Below, one piece after another: positions 37,578 to 46,457 of a stretch of 64,000 nt of DNA (its first letter is position 1; every line of letters starts with the position of its first letter). The stretch comes from Arthrobacter agilis (GTDB lineage Bacteria; Actinomycetota; Actinomycetes; Actinomycetales; Micrococcaceae): contig NZ_NFSC01000026.1 of assembly GCF_002157505.1 (NCBI RefSeq), positions 62,001 through 126,000 of the forward strand, read 5' to 3'. Made by a program: the position numbers and the translations under genes. The notes under the pieces are model-generated. The model was given only the letters and a program-made list of their open reading frames with translations. It did no database searches and was not told where the DNA came from.

Positions 37578-39008
37578 CTAGTGGCAGCCGCATCCGGCCA
37601 GGAGGGCTGCCGCGCGGTCCGCAGCATCCCGCGCCTCTGCCGTGGTGCCGTCCAGTCCTGCGGCGAGGAAGGAGAACACGAGCAGGCGCCCGTCGGCGGT
37701 GACGACGTGCCCTGTGAGGCCGGTGACGGCGTTGAGCGTCCCGGTCTTCGCACGCACGGTTCCCGCGCCACTGGCCGCGGCTCCGTCGTCGAACCGCGTC
37801 GCCAGGGTCCCGGTGAGGCCTGCGATGGGCAGGGAGCGGGCGACGGCGGCGAGCCCGGGCTCGTCCGACGTCGTGGTCCCGCGGACGAGCGCCGCCAGCT
37901 GGGCCGGCGAGACGGCGTTGCGGACGGACAGTCCCGCGGCGTCGCCGATGGTCAGCCCCTCCTCCGGAACTCCCAGCCGGGCAGCGGCGGCGGCGAGGGC
38001 GTCGGTGGCGCCCCCGAAGGACGCGGGCCGCCCGCTCTCGGTGGCGGCGACACGCGCCAGGGCCTCGGCCAGGTAGTTGTCGGAGATCTCCAGCATGCGG
38101 CGCATCTGCTCCCCGAGCGGTGCCGAGTCGACGGCCGCCAGGGTTTCCGCGCCCTCGGGGGCAGGCCGGCGCTGCACGTCGGGACGGATCGTGATGCCGC
38201 GTTCGGCGGCGGCCGGGACGAGGGCGGCGACGAATGTCCGGGCGGCATCGAGGGCCGCATCCCGCGAGCGCGGGCCCCCGGAACGCCCCTCCTCGAGCCA
38301 GGCCGAATTGACGGCGAGCGCGTGCAGCGGCGCCACCTCACCGGATTCGACGTCCCCCTCCGCCCAGGTGGGGCTCAGGGTCCCGCCCACGAAGAGGGTG
38401 TCGTCGAGGTAGACCGTGTAGGGTCCGGAGCCGTCCGGCAGGGCGGCGGCAGTACCGGCGGCGAGCGTCCCGAGGCCCGCGCGCCCGACCACGCCACCCG
38501 GATCGGAGAGACCGGAACCGAGGAGGACATCGCCGCCTCCGTGCAGGTAGAGCTCTCCCGGGGCGCCCTCCGAGGCCAGGACCGACGTCGCGAGCGTCTG
38601 CCCGGGCCGCGCGTAGGTCATGGCCGCGACGGCGGTGAACAGCTTGATGTTCGATGCGGGAGGCTGCAGGCGCCCGGCATCCCTGGCATAGAGGACTCGT
38701 CCGTCCGCGGAGTCGACGACGGTGCCCGCGAAGCTGCCCGCGCCGGGGATCTGCAGCGCCTCGTCGAGCTGCGGGCCCAGCACCGCCGGGTCCGGTGCGG
38801 GCGCCGAGACGGAGAGGGGGGTGACGACGTCGGGCACGGCAACGGCCGTCGGCGGGATCTGCAGCTCAGGAGTAACGGGAGGCGGGACGGACGGCTGCGG
38901 GTCGACCACGGCCAGGACGGCCGGCGTGAGCTGCGTGGCCAGGGGCACCGCGGTCGCCACCATCACCAGGACCAGGAGGAGGCCCCCCAGCAGGCGGAGC
39001 GGGCGCAT
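37578..39008 (-). CDS. dacB: D-alanyl-D-alanine carboxypeptidase/endopeptidase (S13, PBP4 type)
   Basis: This is a 476-residue extracytoplasmic penicillin-binding protein that trims stem peptides of peptidoglycan. An N-terminal hydrophobic anchor or signal (LRLLGGLLLVLVMVATAVPL) is followed by a Pro/Val-rich linker. The S13 motifs are S119-N-I-K122, the SxN motif SDNYLAE, and KTGTLNAV. The ATG at 39008 has AAGGA 5 nt upstream, and the 14 extra upstream codons are not needed. It is divergent from ppa, with 168 bp between them. Confidence 0.95.
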   Translation of the reverse strand: MRPLRLLGGLLLVLVMVATAVPLATQLTPAVLAVVDPQPSVPPPVTPELQIPPTAVAVPDVVTPLSVSAPAPDPAVLGPQLDEALQIPGAGSFAGTVVDSADGRVLYARDAGRLQPPASNIKLFTAVAAMTYARPGQTLATSVLASEGAPGELYLHGGGDVLLGSGLSDPGGVVGRAGLGTLAAGTAAALPDGSGPYTVYLDDTLFVGGTLSPTWAEGDVESGEVAPLHALAVNSAWLEEGRSGGPRSRDAALDAARTFVAALVPAAAERGITIRPDVQRRPAPEGAETLAAVDSAPLGEQMRRMLEISDNYLAEALARVAATESGRPASFGGATDALAAAAARLGVPEEGLTIGDAAGLSVRNAVSPAQLAALVRGTTTSDEPGLAAVARSLPIAGLTGTLATRFDDGAAASGAGTVRAKTGTLNAVTGLTGHVVTADGRLLVFSFLAAGLDGTTAEARDAADRAAALLAGCGCH

Positions 39009-39176
39009 GGTGTCCTTTCGCAAGGCGTTGCGGAGCAGCACTGAAACCACGAGGAAATGCTCTGGTACCGGGGGCCGACCGATATGTTAAGGCTGACGAT
39101 TAAACAGTAGACCGGCAGCGCGCCTCCCGTGGGGCGCTGCCGGCGGCTGCCACACCACTCACCTCCAGGAGTTGCC

Positions 39177-39743
39177 ATGAAGCTCGACGTCACCATCGAG
39201 ATCCCGAAGGGCTCGCGCGTCAAGTACGAGATCGACCACGACACCCACCGGCTGCGCCTCGACCGCGTCCTGTTCACGGCCATGCAGTACCCCACGCACT
39301 ACGGCTACTTCGAGAACACGCTCGGCGAGGACGGCGACCCGCTGGACGCGCTGGTCCTGCTGCAGGACTTCGACCTCATCCCGGGCGTCCTCGTCGAGTC
39401 GCGCCCCATCGGCGTGTTCAACATGACCGACGACGGCGGCGGAGACGCCAAGGTCCTGTGCGTGCCCGTCGATCCCCGCTTCGACCACATCCAGGAACTG
39501 TCGGACGTCTCGGACTTCCTGCTCGACGAGATCAAGCACTTCTTCACGAAGTACAAGGACCTCGAGCCGGGCAAGTGGGTGGAAGCCGCCGACTGGGCCG
39601 GCCGCGAGGAGGCAGAGGCCGAGATCGAGGCGTCGCTCAAGCGCTTCCAGGAGATCGGCGAGGGCAGCGCGCACGACGAGCCGCAGGGCCGCAGTGTCGA
39701 CGTCGAGGCGAAGAACGCCACGGAGACCCCCGAGGGCCGCTAG
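39177..39743 (+). CDS. ppa: Inorganic pyrophosphatase (family I)
   Basis: This 188-residue soluble enzyme hydrolyses pyrophosphate released by biosynthesis. The metal and PPi site motif [11 protein letters not shown] is at 51-61, with Lys/Tyr ligands in [10 protein letters not shown] at 11-20 and [10 protein letters not shown]. The ATG has CCAGGAG upstream, and translation from an earlier frame position is unlikely. The C-terminal 25 residues ([24 protein letters not shown]) form a hydrophilic tail absent from shorter homologues. Confidence 0.96.
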   Translation: MKLDVTIEIPKGSRVKYEIDHDTHRLRLDRVLFTAMQYPTHYGYFENTLGEDGDPLDALVLLQDFDLIPGVLVESRPIGVFNMTDDGGGDAKVLCVPVDPRFDHIQELSDVSDFLLDEIKHFFTKYKDLEPGKWVEAADWAGREEAEAEIEASLKRFQEIGEGSAHDEPQGRSVDVEAKNATETPEGR

Positions 39744-39936
39744 GAACACGAGCAACATCAAGCACCATCGGGAGCTCCCGGACCCGCAGGGCGGGCGCCG
39801 GGAGCTCCTGCATATCCGGGGAACGGAACCCCTGCGGGGTCTCTGTCGGCTGGGCGAGCAGCAGCGCTCCGGCACGAATCGGGACGAATCGGCACGGGAA
39901 ATCAACGCAAAGAGGTTGATTGGCCCGTCCGGCATC

Positions 39937-39948
39937 CATACTGATGCC
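39937..39948 (+). promoter_or_regulatory. -10-like hexamer placed for a leaderless SatD-like start
   Basis: CATACT at 39937-39942 lies 6 nt before the ATG at 39949. A TTGATT at 39916-39921 could serve as a -35, although the 15-bp spacer is short. No Shine-Dalgarno is present. Confidence 0.45.
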
Positions 39949-40578
39949 ATGCACTACGTCCTGACCATCAACCAGCGCGATTCGCGCGAGGTCGGCGACC
40001 TCGTGGACGGCCTGCTGAAAGCGCTCCGCTACCTTCCGGCCGTGGTTCCGTTCCAGCGTTCGGTCGGCGACGAGGTACAGGGCGTCGTCGATTCGGCGTC
40101 CGTCGCTGTGGACGCCGCTCTACGAGCCATCCGCTCCCGGCGCTGGCATGTGGGCATCGGCGTCGGCGGCCTCACTCCGCCCGTCCCCGAGCGCCTCGTG
40201 GACGCGGAGGGCTACGGGCTCGTCTACGCGCGGCGCGCAGTCGACCGGGCCCGGAAGACCGGCGAGCGGATACCCCTGGCCGTGGAAGGCCCCGACGGCG
40301 AGGTCGCAGCCGAGGCCGAGGCGGTCCTCCGGCTGCTCGGGCAGATCGTCTACACGCGCACCGACGCGGAGTGGGCCGTCCTGGACCTGCTGACGCCCGG
40401 TGCCCGCGGACAGCAGAAGTACATCGCGCAGGAACTGGGTATCACTCCGCAGGCCGTCAGCCGCGCGGTCGTCCGCTCCCACTGGGTGGAGGAGTGGGCC
40501 ACCCGTCCCGCTGCGGCGCGCCTGCTCGACCTCACGTACGGGCCGGCGTCCCTCCCCGAGGCGAGCCTCGCATACTGA
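39949..40578 (+). CDS. SatD-like protein with C-terminal helix-turn-helix
   Basis: The 209-residue product begins MHYVLTINQRDSREVGDLVD. It has the GDEVQG motif (VGDEVQGVVDSASVAVDAAL) and the GIGVGGL segment characteristic of the SatD family. This is followed by a C-terminal helix-turn-helix (GQQKYIAQELGITPQAVSRAVVRSHW), so it probably binds DNA. SatD members are often encoded with a membrane partner and linked to acid or envelope stress, but no partner is adjacent here. The open frame extends far upstream, but the start at 39949 fits the family and the -10 hexamer. The stop codon is duplicated in a 14-bp tandem repeat. Confidence 0.7.
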   Translation: MHYVLTINQRDSREVGDLVDGLLKALRYLPAVVPFQRSVGDEVQGVVDSASVAVDAALRAIRSRRWHVGIGVGGLTPPVPERLVDAEGYGLVYARRAVDRARKTGERIPLAVEGPDGEVAAEAEAVLRLLGQIVYTRTDAEWAVLDLLTPGARGQQKYIAQELGITPQAVSRAVVRSHWVEEWATRPAAARLLDLTYGPASLPEASLAY

Positions 40579-40600
40579 GCGCGGTGTACTGAGCGCGGTC
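40573..40600. repeat. 14-bp tandem duplication across the SatD-like stop codon
   Basis: tactgagcgcggtg (40573-40586) is followed at once by tactgagcgcggtc (40587-40600). The first copy holds the TGA at 40576-40578, and the second copy ends inside the convergent HAD gene's stop codon. Confidence 0.95.
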
Positions 40601-41435
40601 AGACGAGCGAGCGCAGCACCTTCGCGGCGCCGTCGTCGTACACGCTTCCCGTGACCTCCGACGCGGCGGAACGGACCTCGTCGGGTGCCTGCCCCATGGC
40701 GACACCGCGGCCGGCCCACTGCAGCATCTCGATGTCGTTCCGCCCGTCGCCCACGGCGACCGTGAGGCTCCTGGCCGTCCCGAGGCGCTGCCGGAGGGCT
40801 TCCAGGGCACTGGCCTTCGTGACGCCGGATGCGGCGATGTCGAGCCATGCGGTCCAGCCCACGGAATAGGTCACGCCGTGCAGTCCGATCGACGCGACGG
40901 CCTCGCCGAACTCCTCGGCCGAGCTGTCGGTGCTGAAGACGACGACGCGCACGGCGCGGCTCTCGACCATCTCCTCGAAGCCGACGCTCTGTGCCTCCGA
41001 ACCGAAACTCGCGTCCTGGAAGCTCTCCGTGGACAGGAACCTGCCGCGATCGTCCTCCAGGGCGTACTTGGCGGAGGGCAGCCGTTCGCGGAGCGCGGTG
41101 AGTGCGGGCTTCGGATCGAAGGTGACGCGCTCGAGGACCTCGAAGCCCTCGGGCAGCGCATCGTCGACCCGAAGGGTGACTCCACCGTTGGAGCACACGG
41201 CGTACCCGCGCGTGATCCCGAGGAGCCGGATCACGGGCAGCGTGGCCCCGAGGGACCTGCCCGTGGCGATGATGACGTCGTGCCCGGCTTCGATGACGGC
41301 CTGCGCGGCGTCGCGCACCTCCTCCGTCATCGACCCCTCGTGATCCACGAGGGTGCCGTCGACGTCGAGGGCGATGAGGTGGCGCTTCCTGTTCTCCTGC
41401 TGGTCATCGATGCCAGCATTGTTAAAAGTGCTCAT
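40599..41435 (-). CDS. HAD superfamily (Cof-type) phosphatase
   Basis: This 278-residue soluble hydrolase has the nucleophile motif DVDGTLVDHE (Asp24, Asp26), motif II in IIATGRSLG and the C-terminal GDGRNDIEMLQWAG. A C2B cap domain lies between, typical of Cof/YidA sugar-phosphate or FMN phosphatases. The substrate is not evident. It follows serS by 44 bp in the same direction. The ATG lacks a ribosome site and is directly preceded by a 13-bp palindrome. The first 18 residues (STFNNAGIDDQQENRKR) are an unusual polar extension. Confidence 0.9.
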   Translation of the reverse strand: MSTFNNAGIDDQQENRKRHLIALDVDGTLVDHEGSMTEEVRDAAQAVIEAGHDVIIATGRSLGATLPVIRLLGITRGYAVCSNGGVTLRVDDALPEGFEVLERVTFDPKPALTALRERLPSAKYALEDDRGRFLSTESFQDASFGSEAQSVGFEEMVESRAVRVVVFSTDSSAEEFGEAVASIGLHGVTYSVGWTAWLDIAASGVTKASALEALRQRLGTARSLTVAVGDGRNDIEMLQWAGRGVAMGQAPDEVRSAASEVTGSVYDDGAAKVLRSLV

Positions 41436-41448
41436 GGTTCAGTGAACC
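41436..41448. promoter_or_regulatory. 13-bp palindrome touching the HAD start codon
   Basis: GGTTCAGTGAACC is a perfect inverted repeat (6-bp arms around one base) ending one base from the ATG at 41433-41435. It lies where a ribosome-binding site should be. Confidence 0.6.
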
Positions 41449-41479
41449 AGACCTCACCGAGTTCCCGGTAGGGCGGCGC

Positions 41480-42760
41480 CTACAGTACCGGAAGGGTTTC
41501 CAGTCCGTTAAGATACGGTCGTAGCGCCGCGGGCACGGTGACCGAGCCGTCCGGGTTCTGGTGGTGCTCGAGGATGGCGACGATCCAGCGCGTGGTCGCC
41601 AGCGTACCGTTCAGCGTGGCGACGGCCCGCGTGCCCTTCTGGCCCTCCCCCTCCTGGCGCTCGCGGATGTTCAGGCGCCGGGCCTGGAAGGTGGTGCAGT
41701 TCGACGTCGAGGTCAGCTCGCGGTAGTCGCCCTGCGTCGGGACCCACGCCTCGCAGTCGAACTTGCGCGCGGCGGACATGCCGAGGTCGCCCGCGGCGGT
41801 GTCGATGACGCGGTAGGGCAGCTCGACCTTCGCCAGCATCTCCTCCTCCCACGCGAGCAGGCGCTCGTGCTCCGCAGCGGCATCCTCGACGGTGGTGTAG
41901 GTGAACATCTCCACCTTGTTGAACTGGTGGACGCGGATGATCCCGCGGGTGTCCTTGCCGTGCGATCCCGCCTCGCGGCGGTAGCAGGAGGACCAGCCCG
42001 CGTACCGCACGGGGCCCGCGCCGAGGTCGATGATCTCGTCCGAGTGGTACCCGGCGAGCGCCACCTCGGAGGTTCCGACGAGGTACAGGTCGTCCGCCTC
42101 GAGCCGGTAGATCTCGGCGTCGTGCGCGATGTCGAAGCCGGTGCCCTGCATGGTCTCGGGGCGTACGAGGGTGGGGGTGATCATCGGTGTGAAGCCGGCC
42201 TTGATCGCCTGGTCCAGGGCCATCTGGAGCAGGGCGATCTCGAGGCGGGCTCCGACGCCCCGAAGGAAGTAGAAACGGGATCCGGAGACCTTCGCGCCGC
42301 GCTCCATGTCGATCGCGCCGATCAGTTCGCCGATCTCGAGGTGGTCGCGGGGTTCGAAACCCTCCGCGGCGAAGTCCCGGGGCGTGCCGACCTTCCGGAG
42401 CACCACGTAGTCGTCCTCGCCGCCCTCGGGCACGCCCTCCTGCACGAGGTTCGGCAGCTTGCGCAGGAGGGTCTCCTGCTCGGTCTTGGCGTCCTCGGAG
42501 GCGGCTGCGGCGGCCTTGACGGTCGCGGCGAGTTCCTTGACCTCGGCCAGGAGGGCCTGCTTCTCCTCGCCCTTGGCCTGCGCCACCTTCTTGCCGAAGG
42601 CGTTCTGCTCGGCGCGGAGCGTCTCGTACGCGGTGACGGACTCCCGGCGCTTCGTGTCCGCGGCGAGGACGGCGTCGATGAGCGACTCGTCCGCCCTGCG
42701 TGCGCGCTGCGATGCTCGGAACTGCTCGGGATTTCGGCGGAGGTCGTTGACGTCAATCAC
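41480..42760 (-). CDS. serS: Seryl-tRNA synthetase
   Basis: This enzyme charges tRNA-Ser. The product of 426 residues has a long antiparallel coiled-coil arm (residues about 25-105, rich in Ala/Lys/Glu) that contacts the long variable arm of the tRNA. The class II core follows, with [12 protein letters not shown], motif 2 [22 protein letters not shown] and motif 3 near the C-terminus ([17 protein letters not shown]). The GTG start [15 protein letters not shown] is the family N-terminus, and TAGTCT lies 7 nt upstream. It is transcribed with the HAD gene downstream and is divergent from the diacylglycerol kinase. Confidence 0.97.
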   Translation of the reverse strand: MIDVNDLRRNPEQFRASQRARRADESLIDAVLAADTKRRESVTAYETLRAEQNAFGKKVAQAKGEEKQALLAEVKELAATVKAAAAASEDAKTEQETLLRKLPNLVQEGVPEGGEDDYVVLRKVGTPRDFAAEGFEPRDHLEIGELIGAIDMERGAKVSGSRFYFLRGVGARLEIALLQMALDQAIKAGFTPMITPTLVRPETMQGTGFDIAHDAEIYRLEADDLYLVGTSEVALAGYHSDEIIDLGAGPVRYAGWSSCYRREAGSHGKDTRGIIRVHQFNKVEMFTYTTVEDAAAEHERLLAWEEEMLAKVELPYRVIDTAAGDLGMSAARKFDCEAWVPTQGDYRELTSTSNCTTFQARRLNIRERQEGEGQKGTRAVATLNGTLATTRWIVAILEHHQNPDGSVTVPAALRPYLNGLETLPVL

Positions 42761-42767
42761 ACCGCCA

Positions 42768-42773
42768 AGACTA
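42768..42773 (-). promoter_or_regulatory. -10-like hexamer for serS
   Basis: TAGTCT on the minus strand is 7 nt before the serS GTG, and no Shine-Dalgarno is present. This suggests a leaderless transcript. Confidence 0.5.
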
Positions 42774-42814
42774 CCCAAACCCGGGGGCACGCCGGCCCCG
42801 GTCCGCGGGACGGC

Positions 42815-42820
42815 TATTGT
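42815..42820 (+). promoter_or_regulatory. -10-like hexamer for the diacylglycerol kinase gene
   Basis: TATTGT lies 8 nt before the ATG at 42829. GGAGGACC occupies the gap, but its SD core is only 3 nt from the ATG, so leaderless or near-leaderless initiation is at least as likely as SD-led initiation. Confidence 0.4.
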
Positions 42821-42828
42821 GGAGGACC

Positions 42829-43998
42829 ATGCGCCGCAAACTGCTCGCCGGAACCGCTGCGGCGTCCGCGGCTGCCGCGTCCCTCCAGTCGTACTGGTCG
42901 GTCCGGCGACTGCAGCAGACCCGCACGCCGACCGCCTCCGTCAATGAACCGGTTCCCGTCGCCGAGGGCCCGCAGCGCGTCGCGCTCGTGCTCAATCCCT
43001 CCAAGCTGCAGGCCGACGTCACGCGTGTCCTCGTCGAGGAGGCCTGTGCGGACGCCGGCTGGGAACCGCCGCTCATCCTCGAGACCACCATCGAGGACCC
43101 CGGGACCGGCCAGGCCTCGCAGGCGCTCCACGCCGGGGCCGACGTCGTCATCGCCGCCGGCGGCGACGGGACCGTGCGGGCCGTGGCGCAGGCCCTCGCA
43201 CATCAGCCCGCCGCCCTCGGACTGCTGCCGCTCGGCACCGGGAACCTGCTGGTGCGGAACCTGGGACTGCCGTACAACGACATCGCCGGATGCCTCCGCC
43301 TGGCCCTGCACGGGTCCGAGCGGCGGATCGACATGGCCCGCATCACGCTGCGCAACGACCGCACCTCGGTGATCTCCGAGCACCCGTTCCTGGTCATGGG
43401 CGGTGTCGGCTTCGACGCCAACGTCGTGGCCGACGCGAAGCAGGACCTCAAGGACAAGCTCGGCTGGCTCGCCTACAGCGAGGCCGGTGTCCGCCACCTG
43501 CCCGGCAGGCGGCGACGCATCTCGATCAGCCTCGACGGCCAGCCCCCGCAGAGCAGGAAGGTCCGCAGCCTCCTGGTGGCCAACTGCGGGAAGCTGCCGG
43601 CGGGCGTCGACTTCGTACCCGACGCCATGATCGACGACGGCTACCTCGACGTGGTGGTGCTGAGCCCCCGCAGCCTCCTCGGCTGGACGTGGATGGCCGC
43701 GAAGATCCTCCTGCGCCACCGCGGGGCGATACCCGTCATCAGCTACTACCGGGCTCGGGAGGTCACGGTCTGGTCCGGGGACCCGATCGACACCCAGCTC
43801 GACGGCGACCCCTCCGGGCCGGTCACCTCACTGACGGCCCGGGTGGACCCGGACGCACTGATGGTCCGGGTGCCGGCGTCGGCTCCCGGACTCTCAGGGT
43901 CTCCGTTGCCGATGCCCGACTGGCAGAGGAACTGGCAGCGGGGCTGGCAGCGGGGCCTGCACCGGATGCGCGGGTTCCCGGCGCTGACCCGGCGCTGA
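42829..43998 (+). CDS. Diacylglycerol kinase family lipid kinase
   Basis: This 389-residue enzyme has a DAGK catalytic domain that phosphorylates diacylglycerol or a related lipid. The nucleotide motif [15 protein letters not shown] lies near residue 110, followed by [16 protein letters not shown] and, in the C-terminal lobe, the [20 protein letters not shown] segment. An N-terminal Ala-rich segment ([16 protein letters not shown]) is a possible signal or membrane contact. The C-terminus ends in repeated [12 protein letters not shown] encoded by roughly 12-bp repeats. An 11-bp tandem triplication runs across the stop codon. Confidence 0.88.
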   Translation: MRRKLLAGTAAASAAAASLQSYWSVRRLQQTRTPTASVNEPVPVAEGPQRVALVLNPSKLQADVTRVLVEEACADAGWEPPLILETTIEDPGTGQASQALHAGADVVIAAGGDGTVRAVAQALAHQPAALGLLPLGTGNLLVRNLGLPYNDIAGCLRLALHGSERRIDMARITLRNDRTSVISEHPFLVMGGVGFDANVVADAKQDLKDKLGWLAYSEAGVRHLPGRRRRISISLDGQPPQSRKVRSLLVANCGKLPAGVDFVPDAMIDDGYLDVVVLSPRSLLGWTWMAAKILLRHRGAIPVISYYRAREVTVWSGDPIDTQLDGDPSGPVTSLTARVDPDALMVRVPASAPGLSGSPLPMPDWQRNWQRGWQRGLHRMRGFPALTRR

Positions 43999-44013
43999 GC
44001 CCGCGCTGACCCG
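43981..44013. repeat. 11-bp tandem triplication across the diacylglycerol kinase stop
   Basis: gcgctgacccg, gcgctgagccc and gcgctgacccg follow without gaps. The TGA stop at 43996-43998 is in the middle unit. A separate run of ctggcagcgggg-like repeats precedes it at about 43920-43960. Confidence 0.95.
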
Positions 44014-44033
44014 GCAGCTTCCCGGCGGGGGTC

Positions 44034-44381
44034 CTACCGGTCGCGGTCGGTGTATTCGCCCTGGCCCTCGGGCTCCTCGATGAGTGGCTTGTCCTTGTCG
44101 GTGTACTCGCCCTCTTCCTCGGGTGCCTGCGAGGAGGTGTAGCCCCCGGATGCCCCGGCCGGCTCGGCACTGGTGTACTGGCCCTCTTCCTCGGCGGCGT
44201 CCACGTCCACCGACGTGTCGCGGTCGGCGCGGCCGGCCTGTTCGTTGATGAGGGACTGCTCCTCGGCGAAACGGACGTCGTTACCCTGGTCGGCGATGTC
44301 ACCCTGCCAGTTCGGATCGGACGTCGAGCCGTCACCCTTGTTGGGGTTCACGATGCGTCCTCCATGAGCGTTCTCGGTCAT
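44034..44381 (-). CDS. Acidic repeat protein with G-x-Y-T motifs
   Basis: The 115-residue, strongly acidic and hydrophilic product begins MTENAHGGRIVNPNKGDGS. It carries four short GxYT motifs: EGQYTSAE, GGYTSSQ, EGEYTDKD and GEYTDRDR, each in Glu/Asp/Gly-rich context. This suggests an intrinsically disordered protein. AAAGGA lies 6 nt before the ATG. The function is unknown; similar proteins are recurrent in Micrococcaceae, from memory. It follows the topoisomerase IB gene by 86 bp on the same strand and may be expressed separately. Confidence 0.75.
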   Translation of the reverse strand: MTENAHGGRIVNPNKGDGSTSDPNWQGDIADQGNDVRFAEEQSLINEQAGRADRDTSVDVDAAEEEGQYTSAEPAGASGGYTSSQAPEEEGEYTDKDKPLIEEPEGQGEYTDRDR

Positions 44382-44467
44382 GATGCTTCCTTTCGTCGGA
44401 GGATGCGCTCCTCGTTGGGCGCCCGCTGCCAGCGTACTGACGAACGGGGAAGTTGAACATGCGGCCC

Positions 44468-45442
44468 TCAGTCGCGCAGGAGTTCCTGCACGGCCTTCTC
44501 GGAGGCGGAATACGTGGTGATCGGGATGACCTCCCCGCTCATGAAGCGGTCCACGAGCCTGGGGTCCACGTAGGAGCTCCGGGCGACGGTGGGGGTGTTG
44601 CCCAAGTGGTCCGCGACAGCCTTCATGGTGGCGCTGACGGCCTTCTGGCGCGCCGTGCGGCTCGTCGCCTTCAGGTCCTCCTTGGCCAGGGCCATCGCTG
44701 CGACGACGGTCGCCTGCCAGGTCCGGAAGTCCTTCGCCGTGAAGGGCCCGCCGGTGACCTGCCGCAGGAAGTCGTTGAGCTGCGAACCGTCGACGTGGTG
44801 CCACTTGCCGTCCTCCGACTGGTAGGCGAGCACGGTGTCGGCGTCCTCGCGCTCCATCATGGGACGCAGGGCCCTGGCGAGGTCCTCGTCCTCGAGGCGC
44901 GTGTCCCACTGCTGCCCGCTCTTGCCGGGAAAGTCGAAGGTGATGACGTTCCCCTCGATGGTGCAGTGCTCCACGAGGAGCGTCGTGACGCCGAAGGAGC
45001 CGTTCGCCTCCGCGTACTGGGCGGATCCGATCCTCAGGGCACCGGAATCGACGATCCGGAGTGCCGCCGCGAAGGCCCGCTCCCTTGCGACACCCTCACT
45101 GCGCAGGTGCTGGGTGATGATGCGGCGGGCGCTCGGCAGCTTCGCGCCGAAGTCCAGGGCGCGGTCGAACTTCTCGCGATCCTTCTGCTCGCGCCAGGCG
45201 GGGTGGTACATGTACTGGCGCCGCCCGGCGTCGTCGGTGCCCATCGCCTGGACGTGCCCGTTCGGATAGGGCGCGATCCACACGTCCTTCCACGCCGGCG
45301 GGATCACGAGGTCCCGGATGCGCTCGATCTGCTCGCGGTCCTGCAGCAGTTCCCCGTTAGGCGCGCGATAGCTGAAACCCTTGCCGTGGCGACGACGGGT
45401 GATACCGGGCCTGCGCGTGTTGCTGCGGCGCAATCGAGCCAT
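44468..45442 (-). CDS. DNA topoisomerase IB (poxvirus/eukaryote-like)
   Basis: This 324-residue type IB topoisomerase relaxes supercoils through a 3'-phosphotyrosine. The catalytic Tyr291 is in ARSSYVDPRLVDRF, with Arg/Lys ligands in the preceding helices (EGVARERAFAAALRIVD, FTAKDFRTWQATVV with the catalytic Lys, and the His-containing KWHHVDG region). The ATG MARLRRSNTRRPG gives a basic tail that fits DNA binding. The frame upstream of this ATG is not conserved. Such enzymes are found in a minority of bacteria, including many actinobacteria. Confidence 0.92.
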   Translation of the reverse strand: MARLRRSNTRRPGITRRRHGKGFSYRAPNGELLQDREQIERIRDLVIPPAWKDVWIAPYPNGHVQAMGTDDAGRRQYMYHPAWREQKDREKFDRALDFGAKLPSARRIITQHLRSEGVARERAFAAALRIVDSGALRIGSAQYAEANGSFGVTTLLVEHCTIEGNVITFDFPGKSGQQWDTRLEDEDLARALRPMMEREDADTVLAYQSEDGKWHHVDGSQLNDFLRQVTGGPFTAKDFRTWQATVVAAMALAKEDLKATSRTARQKAVSATMKAVADHLGNTPTVARSSYVDPRLVDRFMSGEVIPITTYSASEKAVQELLRD

Positions 45443-45518
45443 CGTGGAACCAGCCTTCGTAGGGGGGACCTTCGATAGTAAGCCTACTGTGCTTTCGGCC
45501 CTCCCGGCAGGACGTCTG

Positions 45519-46457
45519 TTACCGGCCCCCGAGGATGTCGCCGAGCCAGGCGTCGGCAGCACCGAAGGCGTCGTCGGACGTGTGGCGCTCGACGGCGGGC
45601 GTGCGGCGGTCGGCCCGCGCGTAGGACCCGAGGAACCTCAGCCCCGGGCTGATGCGGTGCAGGCCCTTGAGGGCGTCGGCGACGCGGGCGTCCTCGACGT
45701 GGCCGTCGGCGTCCACGCTGAAGAAGTAGTCGCCGAGGAACTGGCCGGTGGGCCGGGACTCGATGCGGCTGAGGTTCACGCCCCGGGCCGCGAACTGGTC
45801 GAGGATCTGCATCAGCGCGCCCGGGTGGTCCTCCGGCAGGGGGATCACGAGGGTGGTTTTGTCCGCTCCGGTGCGCGGCGGCAGGGCGTCCGGCCGGCCG
45901 ACGAGGACGAAGCGGGTCACGGCGTCGGTGACGTCCCCGATGTCCGTCGCGAGGACCGTGAGCCCGAGGCGCCCGGCCACGAGGGGCGAGCAGATCGCGG
46001 CGTCGTAGCTGCCGTCGCCGTCGGCCAGCCCGTAGGCCGCCGCCGCGGTCGACGACGTCGGGAAGTATTCCGCGTCACGTACGTTGGCGTCCACCCAGTT
46101 CCGGCACTGCGCCCAGGCGTGACCGTGCGTCCCGATCCGGCGGACGCCGTCGAGCGCGGTGCCGGGCCGGACGGCGAGCACGAAGGTGATCGGCACGAGT
46201 TCCTCGCGCAGGATCCGCAGCGGCGCCCCCACCGCGATCGCGTCGAGGGTCGCGCTCACCCCGCCCTCGACCGAGTTCTCGATCGGCACCATCGCGGCGT
46301 CCACGGATCCGGACCGGACGGCGTCGAGCGCGGCGCCCACCGTCGACGCCGGGACGCGGCGTGCGGACTCGGCTCCCGGCACCTGCAGCAGCGCCGCCTC
46401 CGTGAAGGTCCCCTCCGGCCCCAGGTAGGCGTAGGAGGAACTGGTGGAACCCCTCAC
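45519..46457 (-). CDS. pheA: Prephenate dehydratase
   Basis: The enzyme converts prephenate to phenylpyruvate in phenylalanine synthesis. The 312-residue product has a periplasmic-binding-like catalytic region, with YLGPEGTFTEAALL at about residue 11, VPIENSVEGGVSATLD and the catalytic Thr in PTSSTAAAAYGL. A C-terminal ACT domain with the Phe-sensing segment NLSRIESRPTG follows. The GTG start overlaps the rhodanese stop (GTGA). No chorismate mutase domain is present, so that step is encoded elsewhere. Confidence 0.96.
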   Translation of the reverse strand: MRGSTSSSYAYLGPEGTFTEAALLQVPGAESARRVPASTVGAALDAVRSGSVDAAMVPIENSVEGGVSATLDAIAVGAPLRILREELVPITFVLAVRPGTALDGVRRIGTHGHAWAQCRNWVDANVRDAEYFPTSSTAAAAYGLADGDGSYDAAICSPLVAGRLGLTVLATDIGDVTDAVTRFVLVGRPDALPPRTGADKTTLVIPLPEDHPGALMQILDQFAARGVNLSRIESRPTGQFLGDYFFSVDADGHVEDARVADALKGLHRISPGLRFLGSYARADRRTPAVERHTSDDAFGAADAWLGDILGGR

